64,000 nucleotides of DNA from Paenibacillus sp. SZ31 (GTDB taxonomy: Bacteria > Bacillota > Bacilli > Paenibacillales > Paenibacillaceae): positions 1 to 64,000 of the forward strand of contig NZ_JABBEA010000022.1 of the NCBI RefSeq assembly GCF_012912005.1. Reading direction: 5' to 3'. Numbering within the stretch: the stretch's first letter is position 1; every line of letters starts with the position of its first letter. Shown here piece after piece: positions 45,693-54,454 of the stretch. The notes beneath the pieces were generated by a model. That model made no database searches, was not told where the DNA came from, and saw only the letters and a program-made list of their open reading frames with translations. Both the position numbers and the translations under genes were made by a program.

Positions 45693-46232
45693 TTAAGCTG
45701 TTTTTTGAGTCGGGCTAATTGTTGGTGTGTCTTTAGGGTGATTACCTTTGTTGCGAGTGATCAATCCGCGAAGGTAAGGCAGTACCCAGTGATCCAGACC
45801 GATTTTACCTGCATTTGCACCAGCAACAACCAGGAAGATTTGCATCAGAACCAGTTGAGCGTTCGTGCTTACTGTACCCGAGAAGAGGAACGCGAAGTTC
45901 ATCACGAGAGCCATCAGTGCAGCCAGTGTTGTGAAGCAGCCGAGTAAGAGTCCTACACCTACAAGGAATTCACCGAGCGGGATGATGAAGTCGAACAATC
46001 CTGCGTTTGGTACAGCGAATTTCTCAAGGAATGTTCCCCACCATGCTTGAACTGTAGGGTTTTCACCCGTTGCTTTGCCGACTGCCCCGGCGAGGAATCC
46101 GCCAGCTTGGAATCCGCCGGTCAATTTGCTCCATCCGTGAGTCATCCAATCGTAACCGATATACACCCGAAGTACTGTCAAAATCCACATTGCTACTTTG
46201 TTTTCTCTAAGCCATTGGTTGAAGCTGAACAT
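45693..46232 (-). CDS. DoxX family membrane protein
   Basis: 179 aa with four hydrophobic helices. The first carries WILTVLRVYIGYDWMTHGWSKLTGGF, typical of DoxX/TQO small-subunit-like proteins; later segments are FIIPLGEFLVGVGLLLGCFTTLAALMALVMNFAFLFSG and the LVLMQIFLVVAGANAGKIGLD motif. The polar C-terminus (from LITRNKGN) is probably cytoplasmic. DoxX members associate with thiosulfate/quinone or redox stress reactions, but the role here is unproven. AAGGAGTGG precedes ATG 46232. Its promoter carries an FNR/CRP-type site. Confidence 0.85.
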   Translation of the reverse strand: MFSFNQWLRENKVAMWILTVLRVYIGYDWMTHGWSKLTGGFQAGGFLAGAVGKATGENPTVQAWWGTFLEKFAVPNAGLFDFIIPLGEFLVGVGLLLGCFTTLAALMALVMNFAFLFSGTVSTNAQLVLMQIFLVVAGANAGKIGLDHWVLPYLRGLITRNKGNHPKDTPTISPTQKTA

Positions 46233-46304
46233 ATGAACCACTCCTTCATGGAATTTAGTGTGTGTTGTTTTTGTTTTTTCTAAGTGATCACCTTTGATGT
46301 CTTT

Positions 46305-46348
46305 ATTGTATAGTTCAAAAGTCGTTTTGTTTGTGATTAAAATCACAA
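46305..46348 (-). promoter_or_regulatory. FNR/CRP-type promoter of the DoxX gene
   Basis: TTGTGATTAAAATCACAA (46331-46348) is a palindrome with perfect 8-bp arms, matching TGTGA-N6-TCACA. On the minus strand the -10 TACAAT is at 46310-46305, with no -35 hexamer. The predicted start near 46298 puts the site centre close to -41.5, the position of a class II FNR/CRP activator. The same word also resembles a Rex site. Confidence 0.65.
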
Positions 46349-46570
46349 TCTAGTTCAAATTTTAAGTAAGGTTTGAGAAGTTCACATTTAGGACATATTT
46401 TTCTGGCGATATGCTGTTTCAAATGTGAATTTCACGTTGTATCAAGGCCTTCTGGGCGCAGACAAATCAGATGGTGTGTGATTAAATGGAAAGAAATACG
46501 TGAAATGGTTGCCTGCATGAGACATATATCACAACTTAGAACCAGGCCATATCGTTCAGGAGGTCCTATA

Positions 46571-47644
46571 TTGAAGCTTTTTAAATGGAACAAAGCAGCA
46601 TCGGCTGCATCCCTTTGTATTCTTGCATTGAGTCTTGCAGCCTGCCAAAACCAGGAGGTGGCCCAGATGCCACTTCAGCCAGAACCGGCCCCAGCACCTG
46701 TGCAAGAAGAACAGAATGTGGAGGAGCCAAGCACGTCTCTTTACACTGCACCATTGACAGGGCTGCCTGTAGATGAAGCGATTACGCGGCGTCCACTCGC
46801 CGTGATGATTAATAATGCTCCAGCAGCTCGGCCCCAATCGGGTCTGAGTTCAGCCGATATCATTTTAGAAGTCCTCGCAGAGGGAGGCATTACCCGTTTC
46901 ATAGCCATCTTCCAGAGTGAAGGCGGTGCTGAGACGGTCGGACCCGTACGCAGCATACGTCCGTACCTGATTGAGCTGGGCGAGAGTTATGATGGTGTAC
47001 TTGTTCATGCCGGAGGTAGTCCGGAGGCGTATTCCATTTTACAAAGGCAGCAGAAACAGCATATGGATGAAATCTCGAATGGAGGGCCTTATTTCTGGCG
47101 TTCCTCTGATCGTAAAGCTCCGCATAATCTGTATACTTCAGCGGACAAGCTGAGAGAAGGGGCGGATATCAAGGGCTATAGCCATGACTTCAAGTCGCCG
47201 GTATACATCTATAATGAAGAAGGCGCGACATCCGCAGGTGAGACGGTGAAACAATTCGATATCCATTATTTATTGGATAGTTACCGGGTGACGTATGATT
47301 ATGATGAAGTTAGCGGACGATATATGAGAATGGTCAATGGCAAGGCAGATCAGGATCTGGATAACGGTAATCCAATTGGCGCAGCGAACATTATTGTGGC
47401 GGGTGCAGATCATAAGGTGCTCGACAGTGTAGGCCGATTGTCCGTCAATCTGGAGCAGGGCGGTGAGGCCATGCTGTTTCAGAAGGGCAAGATGATCCGT
47501 GGACAGTGGGTGAGGAAGCAGGGGGACATTATTCGTTTTGTTCAGGGTGGCAGTGAAGTGGCTCTTGTACCTGGCAAAACCTTTATCAGCATTGTTCCGA
47601 ATCAACCGGAATTTGCGAGTCATGTGAAGCTGGCTGTTCAATAA
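46571..47644 (+). CDS. DUF3048 family lipoprotein (YerB-like)
   Basis: 357 aa. Lipoprotein signal with lipobox LSLAAC (Cys about residue 23 from TTG 46571), Pro/Glu-rich linker, then the DUF3048 domain with RPLAVMINNAPAARPQSGLSSADI, LAEGGITRFIAIFQS, GPVRSIRPYLIELG and the C-terminal part (YDEVSGRYMRMVNG, VALVPGKTFISIVP). B. subtilis YerB is of this type; function is unknown. AGGAGGTCC precedes the TTG. The frame extends upstream to 46373, but that part lacks a ribosome binding site. Confidence 0.85.
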   Translation: MKLFKWNKAASAASLCILALSLAACQNQEVAQMPLQPEPAPAPVQEEQNVEEPSTSLYTAPLTGLPVDEAITRRPLAVMINNAPAARPQSGLSSADIILEVLAEGGITRFIAIFQSEGGAETVGPVRSIRPYLIELGESYDGVLVHAGGSPEAYSILQRQQKQHMDEISNGGPYFWRSSDRKAPHNLYTSADKLREGADIKGYSHDFKSPVYIYNEEGATSAGETVKQFDIHYLLDSYRVTYDYDEVSGRYMRMVNGKADQDLDNGNPIGAANIIVAGADHKVLDSVGRLSVNLEQGGEAMLFQKGKMIRGQWVRKQGDIIRFVQGGSEVALVPGKTFISIVPNQPEFASHVKLAVQ

Positions 47645-47961
47645 AAGAATGAAATGAAAGAAAACGATGAAACAAGTATCCATTTTCTCGTCGAAAAGGC
47701 ATCATATTATAACCTTGCGTGAAAAGTAGAATGGTGTCGGATCTGCATTTCGGTGTCGAATTGTAAACGCAGTGTAAAATCTTAGCTTGAATTTGCCATT
47801 ATTCCAAATAATTAAGATTCATTTCAGATTAATGTGATAAGAATATAAAAAAGGATCGCACCTTTTGTACAAACCATGAAACAAATATGATAAGATATCA
47901 AAGGTTGTCATTTCATGTTTCATCGGTTATCAGCAATTTTTCTCGTAAAGGGGATAGAGCT
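47645..47961 (+). other. Intergenic region before the DUF47-pit pair
   Basis: No gene seen. GGTGTCG occurs twice 19 bp apart (47733 and 47752), a possible operator half-site pair. A weak promoter might use TTGTAC near 47865. No clear Pho box was found even though phosphate transport genes follow. Confidence 0.35.
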
Positions 47962-48582
47962 ATGAAGCTTAAGAAGAAGAAGGATATATTTTTTGAAACA
48001 CTGGAGAACATGGCAGATACGGTTGTTCAAGCGGCAGATTATTTCTCCCAGCATGTTTCCAACCTTCAGGATGTGACTCTTTTCGCTAATGAAATGAAGA
48101 AGTACGAGTCGAAATGTGATGATTACGTGCATACGATTATTACAGAACTCAACAAAACATTTATCACGCCGATCGAACGCGATGATATCATGGAGCTGAC
48201 AACAACACTTGATGACGTATTGGACGGACTTGAAGCAACAGCTTCCCGTTTCTATATGTACCAACTGACAGATCCAGATGATGAGTTCGTCATACAGTTT
48301 GCTGAAATTTTGCGTCAATCTGCCTACGAAATTCAGAAGGCGATCCATTTGCTGTCCCAGAAAAAATTGCTCGCGATCCGTGAGTACACCATTCGTTTGA
48401 ATGATCTGGAAAACCAAGGCGACGAAGTGCTGCGCATGTGTATCAAACATCTCTTCGCTACCGTGTCTGATCCGATTGAACTGATCAAGCGTAAGGAAAT
48501 TTACGAACGTCTTGAGACGACAACGGATGCTTGTGAAGACGTAGCGAACGTGCTTGAATCCATCATTATGCGTAATTCTTAA
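47962..48582 (+). CDS. DUF47/PhoU-like Pit accessory protein
   Basis: 206 aa all-helical DUF47 protein. Its helical repeats (IFFETLENMADTVVQAADYF; CDDYVHTIITELNKTFITPIERDDI) are typical and relate it to PhoU. The gene sits 14 nt before a pit transporter, as in B. subtilis ykaA-pit, and probably regulates that transporter. ATG 47962 follows AAAGGGGATAGAG; the upstream frame is not coding. Confidence 0.9.
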   Translation: MKLKKKKDIFFETLENMADTVVQAADYFSQHVSNLQDVTLFANEMKKYESKCDDYVHTIITELNKTFITPIERDDIMELTTTLDDVLDGLEATASRFYMYQLTDPDDEFVIQFAEILRQSAYEIQKAIHLLSQKKLLAIREYTIRLNDLENQGDEVLRMCIKHLFATVSDPIELIKRKEIYERLETTTDACEDVANVLESIIMRNS

Positions 48583-48596
48583 GGAGCCAGAGAATA

Positions 48597-49586
48597 ATGG
48601 AAACAACGATTTGGGTATTAGGTATAGTCGTCTTCCTTGCACTGGCGTTTGACTTCATCAACGGTTTTCACGACACGGCCAATGCCATTGCGACTTCGGT
48701 CTCAACCCGAGCGCTGACGCCACGTCGAGCTATTCTTATGGCAGCGGTGATGAACTTTGTCGGTGCGATGATGTTCACAGGTGTTGCGAAGACGATTGGG
48801 GGGAGTGTGACCGACCCCACCACGCTGGATAACGGGATAGAGGTCGTCATAGTCACCTTGATATCAGCGATTATCTGGAACCTGGTTACATGGTGGTTCG
48901 GTATTCCGTCCTCATCCTCACATGCACTTATTGGAGCCCTTGCAGGTGCCGTGCTCGTTGGCGCAGGATCTGATAAAGTGAAATGGAGCGGATTCATTGA
49001 TATCGTCGGCGGGTTGTTGTTATCACCTCTGATCGCATTTGCGATCGGTTATGTGGTCATGACGATTCTCAAATATATTTTCGCCAAACGCAGTCCGCAT
49101 AACGTGAACAAAGGTTTCCGTACGGTACAGATTTTCACGGCAGCACTGCAAGCATTCACGCATGGTACGAATGATGCACAGAAAGCGATGGGGATTATTA
49201 CCTTTGCTCTGGTTGCAGCAGGTGTGCAGGATAATCTGGATGTTCCGCTGTGGGTTAAAATCTCAGCAGCAACTGCGATGGCTTTGGGTACATCCATTGG
49301 TGGTTGGAAAATCATCAAAACGATGGGTACCAAAATCTTTAAAATTGAACCGATTAATGGTTTTGCCGCCGATCTGTCAGCTGCATCCGTTATTTTCACA
49401 GCAACGTTGCTTCACCTTCCAGTGAGTACAACGCACGCGATCACATCGGCTATTCTGGGTGTGGGTTCCGCGAAACGTTTCTCTGCTGTGAAATGGGGAC
49501 TTGCTGGACGTATCATTATTACGTGGTTCATTACGATTCCGATTACAGGGGCACTGGCAGGATTGTTATACTGGATTATTTTCTAA
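48597..49586 (+). CDS. pit: Low-affinity inorganic phosphate transporter, PiT family
   Basis: 329 aa with about 9-10 membrane segments. The duplicated PiT signatures are present: FDFINGFHDTANAIATSVSTRAL at the start and ALQAFTHGTNDAQKAMGII in the second half, plus GIPSSSSHALIGALAG and LPVSTTHAITSAILGVG. PiT proteins move metal-phosphate with protons. Transcribed with the preceding DUF47 gene. Confidence 0.95.
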   Translation: METTIWVLGIVVFLALAFDFINGFHDTANAIATSVSTRALTPRRAILMAAVMNFVGAMMFTGVAKTIGGSVTDPTTLDNGIEVVIVTLISAIIWNLVTWWFGIPSSSSHALIGALAGAVLVGAGSDKVKWSGFIDIVGGLLLSPLIAFAIGYVVMTILKYIFAKRSPHNVNKGFRTVQIFTAALQAFTHGTNDAQKAMGIITFALVAAGVQDNLDVPLWVKISAATAMALGTSIGGWKIIKTMGTKIFKIEPINGFAADLSAASVIFTATLLHLPVSTTHAITSAILGVGSAKRFSAVKWGLAGRIIITWFITIPITGALAGLLYWIIF

Positions 49587-49641
49587 AGAGAGAAGTTATC
49601 CCGAACGAATTCGGGGTTACCAGACAAACTGTTCATAACAT

Positions 49642-49791
49642 TGTGAATATCGGGATATGTGGACAATTATACAACCAAAATCAAGAGACGCCTGTGCATG
49701 AACGTGTGGACAGGCTGGATATGTGGATAGCCATCCGTGGAATGATAAACCAAAAGAAGATATTCCTGTGGATACAGGGAACTGTGGATAG
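49642..49791 (+). repeat. Cluster of DnaA-box-like 9-mers
   Basis: TGTGAATAT (49642), TGTGGACAA (49658), TGTGGACAG (49705), TGTGGATAG (49722), TGTGGATAC (49767) and TGTGGATAG (49783) lie within 150 bp, all in one direction. Each is one or two bases from the DnaA box complement TGTGGATAA. The last four form two pairs with a 61-62 bp period. Confidence 0.5.
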
Positions 49792-49803
49792 GGAAATGAG
49801 AGA

Positions 49804-49826
49804 AGCCAACAGGGTTGGCTTTTTTT
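49804..49826 (+). terminator. Terminator of the DUF47-pit transcript
   Basis: AGCCAAC-AGG-GTTGGCT followed by seven T. Confidence 0.85.
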
Positions 49827-49892
49827 GTTGTCGAGTTTGAAGGTACCTGTGTACAATAACGTAAGATACAGGACAAGGACGTGGTCTAATTT

Positions 49893-50852
49893 ATGATTCG
49901 TACACTCGCCATTACACGAGAGCATCAAGTCTCCGTGAACGTACCCCTTACACAGCTGGATCTGAACGATTACGCCTGGGTATGGGCGGATTTTAACCAG
50001 CCAACGGAAGAGGAAAGCCGTTTGCTGGATACATATTTTCATTTTCACCCCTTAGCTATAGAGGACTGTCTGCATGTGTTGCAGCGGCCCAAGCTCGATT
50101 ATTATGATAATCTGCAGTTTCTTGTGCTGCATGCACTGAACCCGTCGACACTGGAAGCCGAGGAGGTTGACTTGTTTCTCGGATCAAACTTCCTAGTGTC
50201 TTTTCATCATGGTGTATTGGAGGAAGTGGATGAAGCGTGGGAACGCTTGTTGCACCATGCACATGAACGAACCATCTGGGCGCGAGGTCCGGTGGCAGCA
50301 GCCTATACGGTGATGGACAAGCTGGTCGATCATTATTTCCCGTCTCTATTTGCCATTGAGGATGAGCTGGCTGAACTGGAGAACCGTGGTGGACAAGAGT
50401 CAGTTGAAGATCTGATGAACCAGGTGTTTGACCTGCGTAGTCGATTGCTGAAGCTCAGACGAACCGTTGTACCGATGCGGGATCTGCTCTATCGGGTGGT
50501 CAACTCCCAGCATGTGCAGCGAACAGGCGAACATACGGCTTATTTTACCGATATCTACGACCATTTGTTAAAGCTGACAGATATGATCGAAGCTGATCGG
50601 GAGATGACGGCGGACCTGCGTGACAGTTATATTTCTCTGAACTCCAACCGGATGAATCAGATCATGAAGACACTCACGGTGATTACGACTGTGTTTATGC
50701 CGCTCACACTGATCGCGGGTATTTATGGCATGAACTTTGCCTATATGCCTGAGCTGCAATGGAAGTTTGGGTATGGGGCTGTGTTGCTGTTGATGTTTGT
50801 GCTTGGCGGAAGCATGGTGGCTTGGTTTGTGAAGCGGGGCTGGTTTAAGTGA
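49893..50852 (+). CDS. corA: CorA family divalent cation transporter
   Basis: 319 aa. The pore motif GIYGMNF closes the first of two C-terminal helices (about 262-285 and 292-312), as in CorA magnesium channels. The soluble N-terminal part is the CorA funnel, with FHPLAIEDCLH and the helical ENRGGQESVEDLMNQVFDLRS. Start ATG 49893 follows ACAAGGACG. A TTGTCG-18-TACAAT promoter candidate overlaps the terminator of the preceding unit. Confidence 0.93.
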   Translation: MIRTLAITREHQVSVNVPLTQLDLNDYAWVWADFNQPTEEESRLLDTYFHFHPLAIEDCLHVLQRPKLDYYDNLQFLVLHALNPSTLEAEEVDLFLGSNFLVSFHHGVLEEVDEAWERLLHHAHERTIWARGPVAAAYTVMDKLVDHYFPSLFAIEDELAELENRGGQESVEDLMNQVFDLRSRLLKLRRTVVPMRDLLYRVVNSQHVQRTGEHTAYFTDIYDHLLKLTDMIEADREMTADLRDSYISLNSNRMNQIMKTLTVITTVFMPLTLIAGIYGMNFAYMPELQWKFGYGAVLLLMFVLGGSMVAWFVKRGWFK

Positions 50853-50980
50853 GAACCAGTGTAATCAGATGTTAGTAACATAAACTTGTAATAACGTGTA
50901 TCCACAGGTAAAATATAACGATATGTGAATAGATTCTGGATGAATTATCCATACATATCATTGTGGAAGGATGGGATACG

Positions 50981-51442
50981 ATGAGATTGGCAGAGGCTCT
51001 TGTACTGCGTGCAGATGAGCAGAAGAAGATAGCTCAGCTCAAGCAACGTCTGGAACGCGTAGTTAAAGTTCAGGAAGGTGAACAGCCAGCAGAGGACCCA
51101 CAGTTGCTTATGATTGACCTGGAGAATACGATCCGGAGCCTGACGGTATTGGTTAAGAAAATTAATAAGACCAATGCACAGACTGACTTCACAGCTGGAG
51201 TTACGCTTGCTGATGCCCTTGCAGAGCGGGATGGAATCATGCAAGAAAGAGCATCGTTTAACGAAGTTTTGCAGAATGCGTCCATTCGCCAGGATCGGTA
51301 CAGTCGTTCTGAAGTGAAGTATGAGCGAACCGTGAACATAGCAGATATTCAACATAAAGTGGATAGCCTTTCGAAATCCTACCGGGAACTGGATTTTAAA
51401 ATTCAGGAGAAGAACTGGACCATAGACTTAATCGAGGAATAA
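50981..51442 (+). CDS. DIP1984 family protein
   Basis: 153 aa, strongly helical with a leading coiled coil (MRLAEALVLRADEQKKIAQLKQRLERV) and a second helix (DIQHKVDSLSKSYRELDFKIQEKNWTIDL). The pattern matches DIP1984, a family of small bacterial proteins of unknown role. ATG 50981 follows GGAAGGATGGGATACG. Between corA and this gene lie three further DnaA-box-like words (GTATCCACA 50898, TGTGAATAG 50924, TTATCCATA 50945). Confidence 0.85.
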   Translation: MRLAEALVLRADEQKKIAQLKQRLERVVKVQEGEQPAEDPQLLMIDLENTIRSLTVLVKKINKTNAQTDFTAGVTLADALAERDGIMQERASFNEVLQNASIRQDRYSRSEVKYERTVNIADIQHKVDSLSKSYRELDFKIQEKNWTIDLIEE

Positions 51443-51845
51443 AACTGCGTCGGTAACCCTATCCAAATGAAGCGAGCATAACCCACCAACGGGAAGTTGG
51501 AAACCTGGTAGACGCTGGGCCATGTCTAACCCACATCATCATTTAGCCCAATATTGTTACAAGAATGCGCAGCATGGATGTATCGTGTATCTTTCTAATT
51601 GTTACGACCATATGCAGGTCTTTGGATAGCGGTGAGGGTGGGTAAGGGGAATTGCAGTTTGAACTACATATGAAGAAGGCCACTGGGCCATGATCTCAGG
51701 CAGTAATATCTGTCGGGAGATGATGTTTGCCAGGTGGCCTTTCTGATTCTTCTATAAAAGTACTGAAGGTGTTGAAAGTTTTGTATCCACATGTGTATAA
51801 CTATTCCGCTGCAATAAGCTGTGTATAACTTAGGATGACTTCCTT
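51443..51845 (+). other. Intergenic region with hairpins and DnaA-box-like words
   Basis: No gene seen. CCAACGGGAAGTTGG (about 51486-51500) is a small hairpin. AAGGCCAC (51676-51683) pairs with GTGGCCTT (51734-51741) over a large loop and is followed by TCTGATTCTTCT, a possible terminator. GTATCCACA (51783), TGTGTATAA (51792) and TGTGTATAA (51820) lie just before the convergent alkC stop; the last two match TTATNCACA exactly in reverse. Confidence 0.5.
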
Positions 51846-52934
51846 TTACTCCATTTCAAGAACAAAAGAAGCTGTAGCTGCTTCTTTGCCATTCACAAGA
51901 ATGGTTAGCGTATGCAGACCGGCATAATATTTTCTCGTTGTAATGACTTTGAAAGATTGTTTGGTGGCTACCTTGGATGTGCCTGTCGGGTACATTTTAT
52001 CGGAGCATTTGAATCGTTTGGGAGCCTGCTTGCCGTTCGCCTTCATATAGCCCATCTCGTATTCAATTCTCAGCATCTGTGACTCGCCACTCTCATTGAC
52101 CACATCAAATGAAAAATGAAGATCCTCGCCGATAGCGACTGTATCGTGAGCAAGCTGAAGCTGCTCAATGTGAATCGCATCCTGCTCGTTGTAACCAAAA
52201 AGACTTAGCGCTTTGCGATGTCCTTTCTTCAGTAATGACCTGCTGGCATGCCGGACAATCCAGTCCGTGTGTGTATGTTGTCCGTACCAGGTGGTGGCTA
52301 GATCCATCACCAGTTCTGGGTGGTCCTTGGAGATGTCATTCAGATGATTGGCCACACTTTTGCGAACATAGAGGGACTCGTCCGCTTTCAACGCATGCAG
52401 AATAGGCAGTACAGGGGTTGGATCGGTGATGAATCCCTGGAGTTTGGCTCCCCATGGCAAACGGGGTCGGCTGCCTTCACTGGCAAGTCTGCGGATATGT
52501 TCGTTGTCGCTACTTGCCCACGTCATCATGTGTTTCATGGTTTGGATGGGATAACGATCAATAAACGGGCGTACCGCGAACTCGGAGCTGGAATAAGGTG
52601 TGAAGACGGTCAGATACTTCATGGATAACTCGTAATCCTCTGGGTCAAGTCCGTTCACTTCGATAAAATCCGGTATAAACAGATATTCAACGCCTCTCAT
52701 ATGGGGTGCAGCTTGTTCGATGATATGTAATGCTTCTTCATAATTGTCGGGCAGCACTTGGGTCAAAGCCAGTGTGATTCTGCGAATCCGTGCTTTGAAT
52801 TCCAACAGTTCCCAGCCTTCTGCGAACACCAATTCACGAAATTGCTGGGTATCCAGCTTCGGGTAGAATTGACGCAACAATTCACTGGTCCGATCGATTA
52901 ATGCGGGAGTGTATTTGTCTTTGAAAAGTTCCAT
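51846..52934 (-). CDS. DNA alkylation repair glycosylase, AlkC-like
   Basis: 362 aa. The N-terminal two thirds is a HEAT-like helical repeat domain with the family motif ASEGSRPRLPWGAKL and the following KSVANHLNDISKDHPELV, as in AlkC/YhaZ proteins that remove alkylated bases such as 3-methyladenine. The last ~100 residues form a predicted Ig-like beta domain (IRIEYEMGYMKANGKQAPKRF...), known in one AlkC subgroup. AAGGAGG precedes ATG 52934. It is a single gene, oriented against the upstream genes. Confidence 0.85.
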   Translation of the reverse strand: MELFKDKYTPALIDRTSELLRQFYPKLDTQQFRELVFAEGWELLEFKARIRRITLALTQVLPDNYEEALHIIEQAAPHMRGVEYLFIPDFIEVNGLDPEDYELSMKYLTVFTPYSSSEFAVRPFIDRYPIQTMKHMMTWASSDNEHIRRLASEGSRPRLPWGAKLQGFITDPTPVLPILHALKADESLYVRKSVANHLNDISKDHPELVMDLATTWYGQHTHTDWIVRHASRSLLKKGHRKALSLFGYNEQDAIHIEQLQLAHDTVAIGEDLHFSFDVVNESGESQMLRIEYEMGYMKANGKQAPKRFKCSDKMYPTGTSKVATKQSFKVITTRKYYAGLHTLTILVNGKEAATASFVLEME

Positions 52935-53030
52935 GGTCCGCCTCCTTCAGTTACTATTCAGTATACCTCAAATTACAGGGATAAGAACATAAGTTCCTGA
53001 ATTTTCTATGTATATTGGAGAAAGGAGTTG

Positions 53031-53059
53031 AGGCACCCACCTTCTATAAGGGGGTGCCT
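53031..53059 (-). terminator. Hairpin after the basic-tail protein gene
   Basis: GGCACCC (53032-53038) with GGGTGCC (53052-53058). It lies 9 nt after the stop on the minus strand, but no T run follows, so termination is doubtful. Confidence 0.5.
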
Positions 53060-53067
53060 GGATGGTT

Positions 53068-53706
53068 TTAACCTTTGCGACTTTTGGGACGGCGCTTCGT
53101 GGAATTGGATTTGCGGCGGGTTGGCGTCGTATTGCGGCGACGTGGAACACTCGTTGGTTTGTTCCGACGCTTGCGTGTACGTTTCCGGGGCGGCGTGTAT
53201 TCTTCATAGTCTGCATCAGCCGCGCTGTCATTCGTTTTTCCTTTTCCAAAAGGCAGAATGCCCATAACGAGCTTCATCATCGGAGCCATCTGCTGGATGC
53301 CGCCGACGACCTTCTGCATTTTGCCTATTCCACTCATGATTCCATCAATCCCGCCGAAGCGGTCGATCATTCCTTTTAACTCACCAATGTTGGCTAACGA
53401 AAAGCCGGAACCACCTGTTGAAGCAGGCGCCTGTACCGGAGCTGGGGGAACGACCTGGGCTCCACCTCCATAAAAGTTCCCGCCAGGGACACCTTGCCCA
53501 TAGGGTACAATGGCTGATGCTTCGACTTCACCGAAGCCAGGGTAATGGGGCTCTACGCCAGGATACATCGGTTGGATCTGAGTTTCATTCAAAGACCGCG
53601 GAACCACACCGGGCGGCATATAGGCAGAAGTATGTGCCTGCCGATGAGCATGAGAAGACGGACGCTGCCCTTGTGCTGGCTGGCGGTGATAATAATGCTG
53701 TGGCAT
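53068..53706 (-). CDS. Low-complexity protein with basic tail, YqfQ-like
   Basis: 212 aa. A Gln/His/Pro/Gly-rich first half (MPQHYYHRQPAQGQRPS... GGGAQVVPPAPVQAPA) is followed by a helical core LKGMIDRFGGIDGIMSGIGK and QMAPMMKLVMGILPFGKG, and a very basic tail of Lys/Arg/Thr (from RKRTRKRRNK). The core and tail resemble the YqfQ/VrrA group of spore-forming bacteria, but I am only moderately sure. No signal peptide. The tail suggests binding to nucleic acid or a polyanion. Confidence 0.6.
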   Translation of the reverse strand: MPQHYYHRQPAQGQRPSSHAHRQAHTSAYMPPGVVPRSLNETQIQPMYPGVEPHYPGFGEVEASAIVPYGQGVPGGNFYGGGAQVVPPAPVQAPASTGGSGFSLANIGELKGMIDRFGGIDGIMSGIGKMQKVVGGIQQMAPMMKLVMGILPFGKGKTNDSAADADYEEYTPPRKRTRKRRNKPTSVPRRRNTTPTRRKSNSTKRRPKSRKG

Positions 53707-54162
53707 GAACGATCACGTTCCTTCTATGTTGGATTTCGGAATTGCGTTCCATGAGTTGCATGACAGATGAACATCATAGACCCTAGTGGAACTCCCTTTT
53801 GCTATACTGTATGTCATTAGCGGAGAGACGGCGTAGGCGGGTATCCCGGAAAACGGGATATTTGCGGATTTGGGCGCGTAGACATGCCGTGAGGTTTTCA
53901 TACAGGAAAATGCAGTTTAGACACAAAATTGTAACATTTAGGTTGATTGAATTCCTACATAAGTAATCGGAAATATACAGGTGAAAACTGGGATATAGCG
54001 CTATAATTTCGCTAGTTGTGCGCGAGGAGAGGACAATAGTACCTTTTGTAAGCGGTAACATGTATTTTTATTCTGTAGTGCGTGAAATCGGTAACGCTTG
54101 AAATACCAACTCAGGGTGAGTACAATGTAGGTACACAGTAACCGCTAGGGGATGATGATGAA
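53707..54162 (+). other. Intergenic region between divergent genes
   Basis: No convincing gene. TATCCCG-GAAAA-CGGGATA (53842-53860) is a perfect hairpin. TATAGCGCTATA (53994-54005) is a perfect 12-bp palindrome overlapping TATAAT (54002-54007), a candidate promoter for yerC. AGCGGT and ACCGCT recur at about 54042 and 54140 as inverted repeats. Confidence 0.45.
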
Positions 54163-54453
54163 ATGCAGCTGAAAAAGCTAAATGATAAAAGCATTGAACA
54201 ACTATTTGAGGCTATTTTGACTCTAAAAGATATTGAAGAGTGTTATGTCTTCTTTGATGACCTCTGCACGGTAAACGAGATCCAATCCATGTCCCAGCGG
54301 CTGGAAGTGGCTCGTATGTTGGGCAAAGGCAATACGTATAACCAGATTGAAGCTGAGACGGGTGCGAGTACAGCCACGATTTCACGTGTCAAACGCTGCC
54401 TGAATTACGGCAATGATGGTTATAAAATGACGTTGGAACGCCTGGGACGCTAA
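54163..54453 (+). CDS. yerC: YerC/YecD family TrpR-like regulator
   Basis: 96 aa helical protein with a C-terminal helix-turn-helix (NTYNQIEAETGASTATISRVKRCLNYG), typical of YerC/YecD, a TrpR-related DNA-binding family in Bacillota with unknown target. AGGGGATGATGATGAA before the ATG gives an unusually purine-rich translation start. Overlap with the chelatase gene is avoided by two bases only, so both are cotranscribed. Confidence 0.9.
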   Translation: MQLKKLNDKSIEQLFEAILTLKDIEECYVFFDDLCTVNEIQSMSQRLEVARMLGKGNTYNQIEAETGASTATISRVKRCLNYGNDGYKMTLERLGR

Positions 54454-54454
54454 C

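Noticed and set aside
53713-53901. 62-codon minus-strand frame upstream of the basic-tail protein
   Set aside because: It spans a perfect hairpin, lacks a ribosome binding site and has no protein-like composition.
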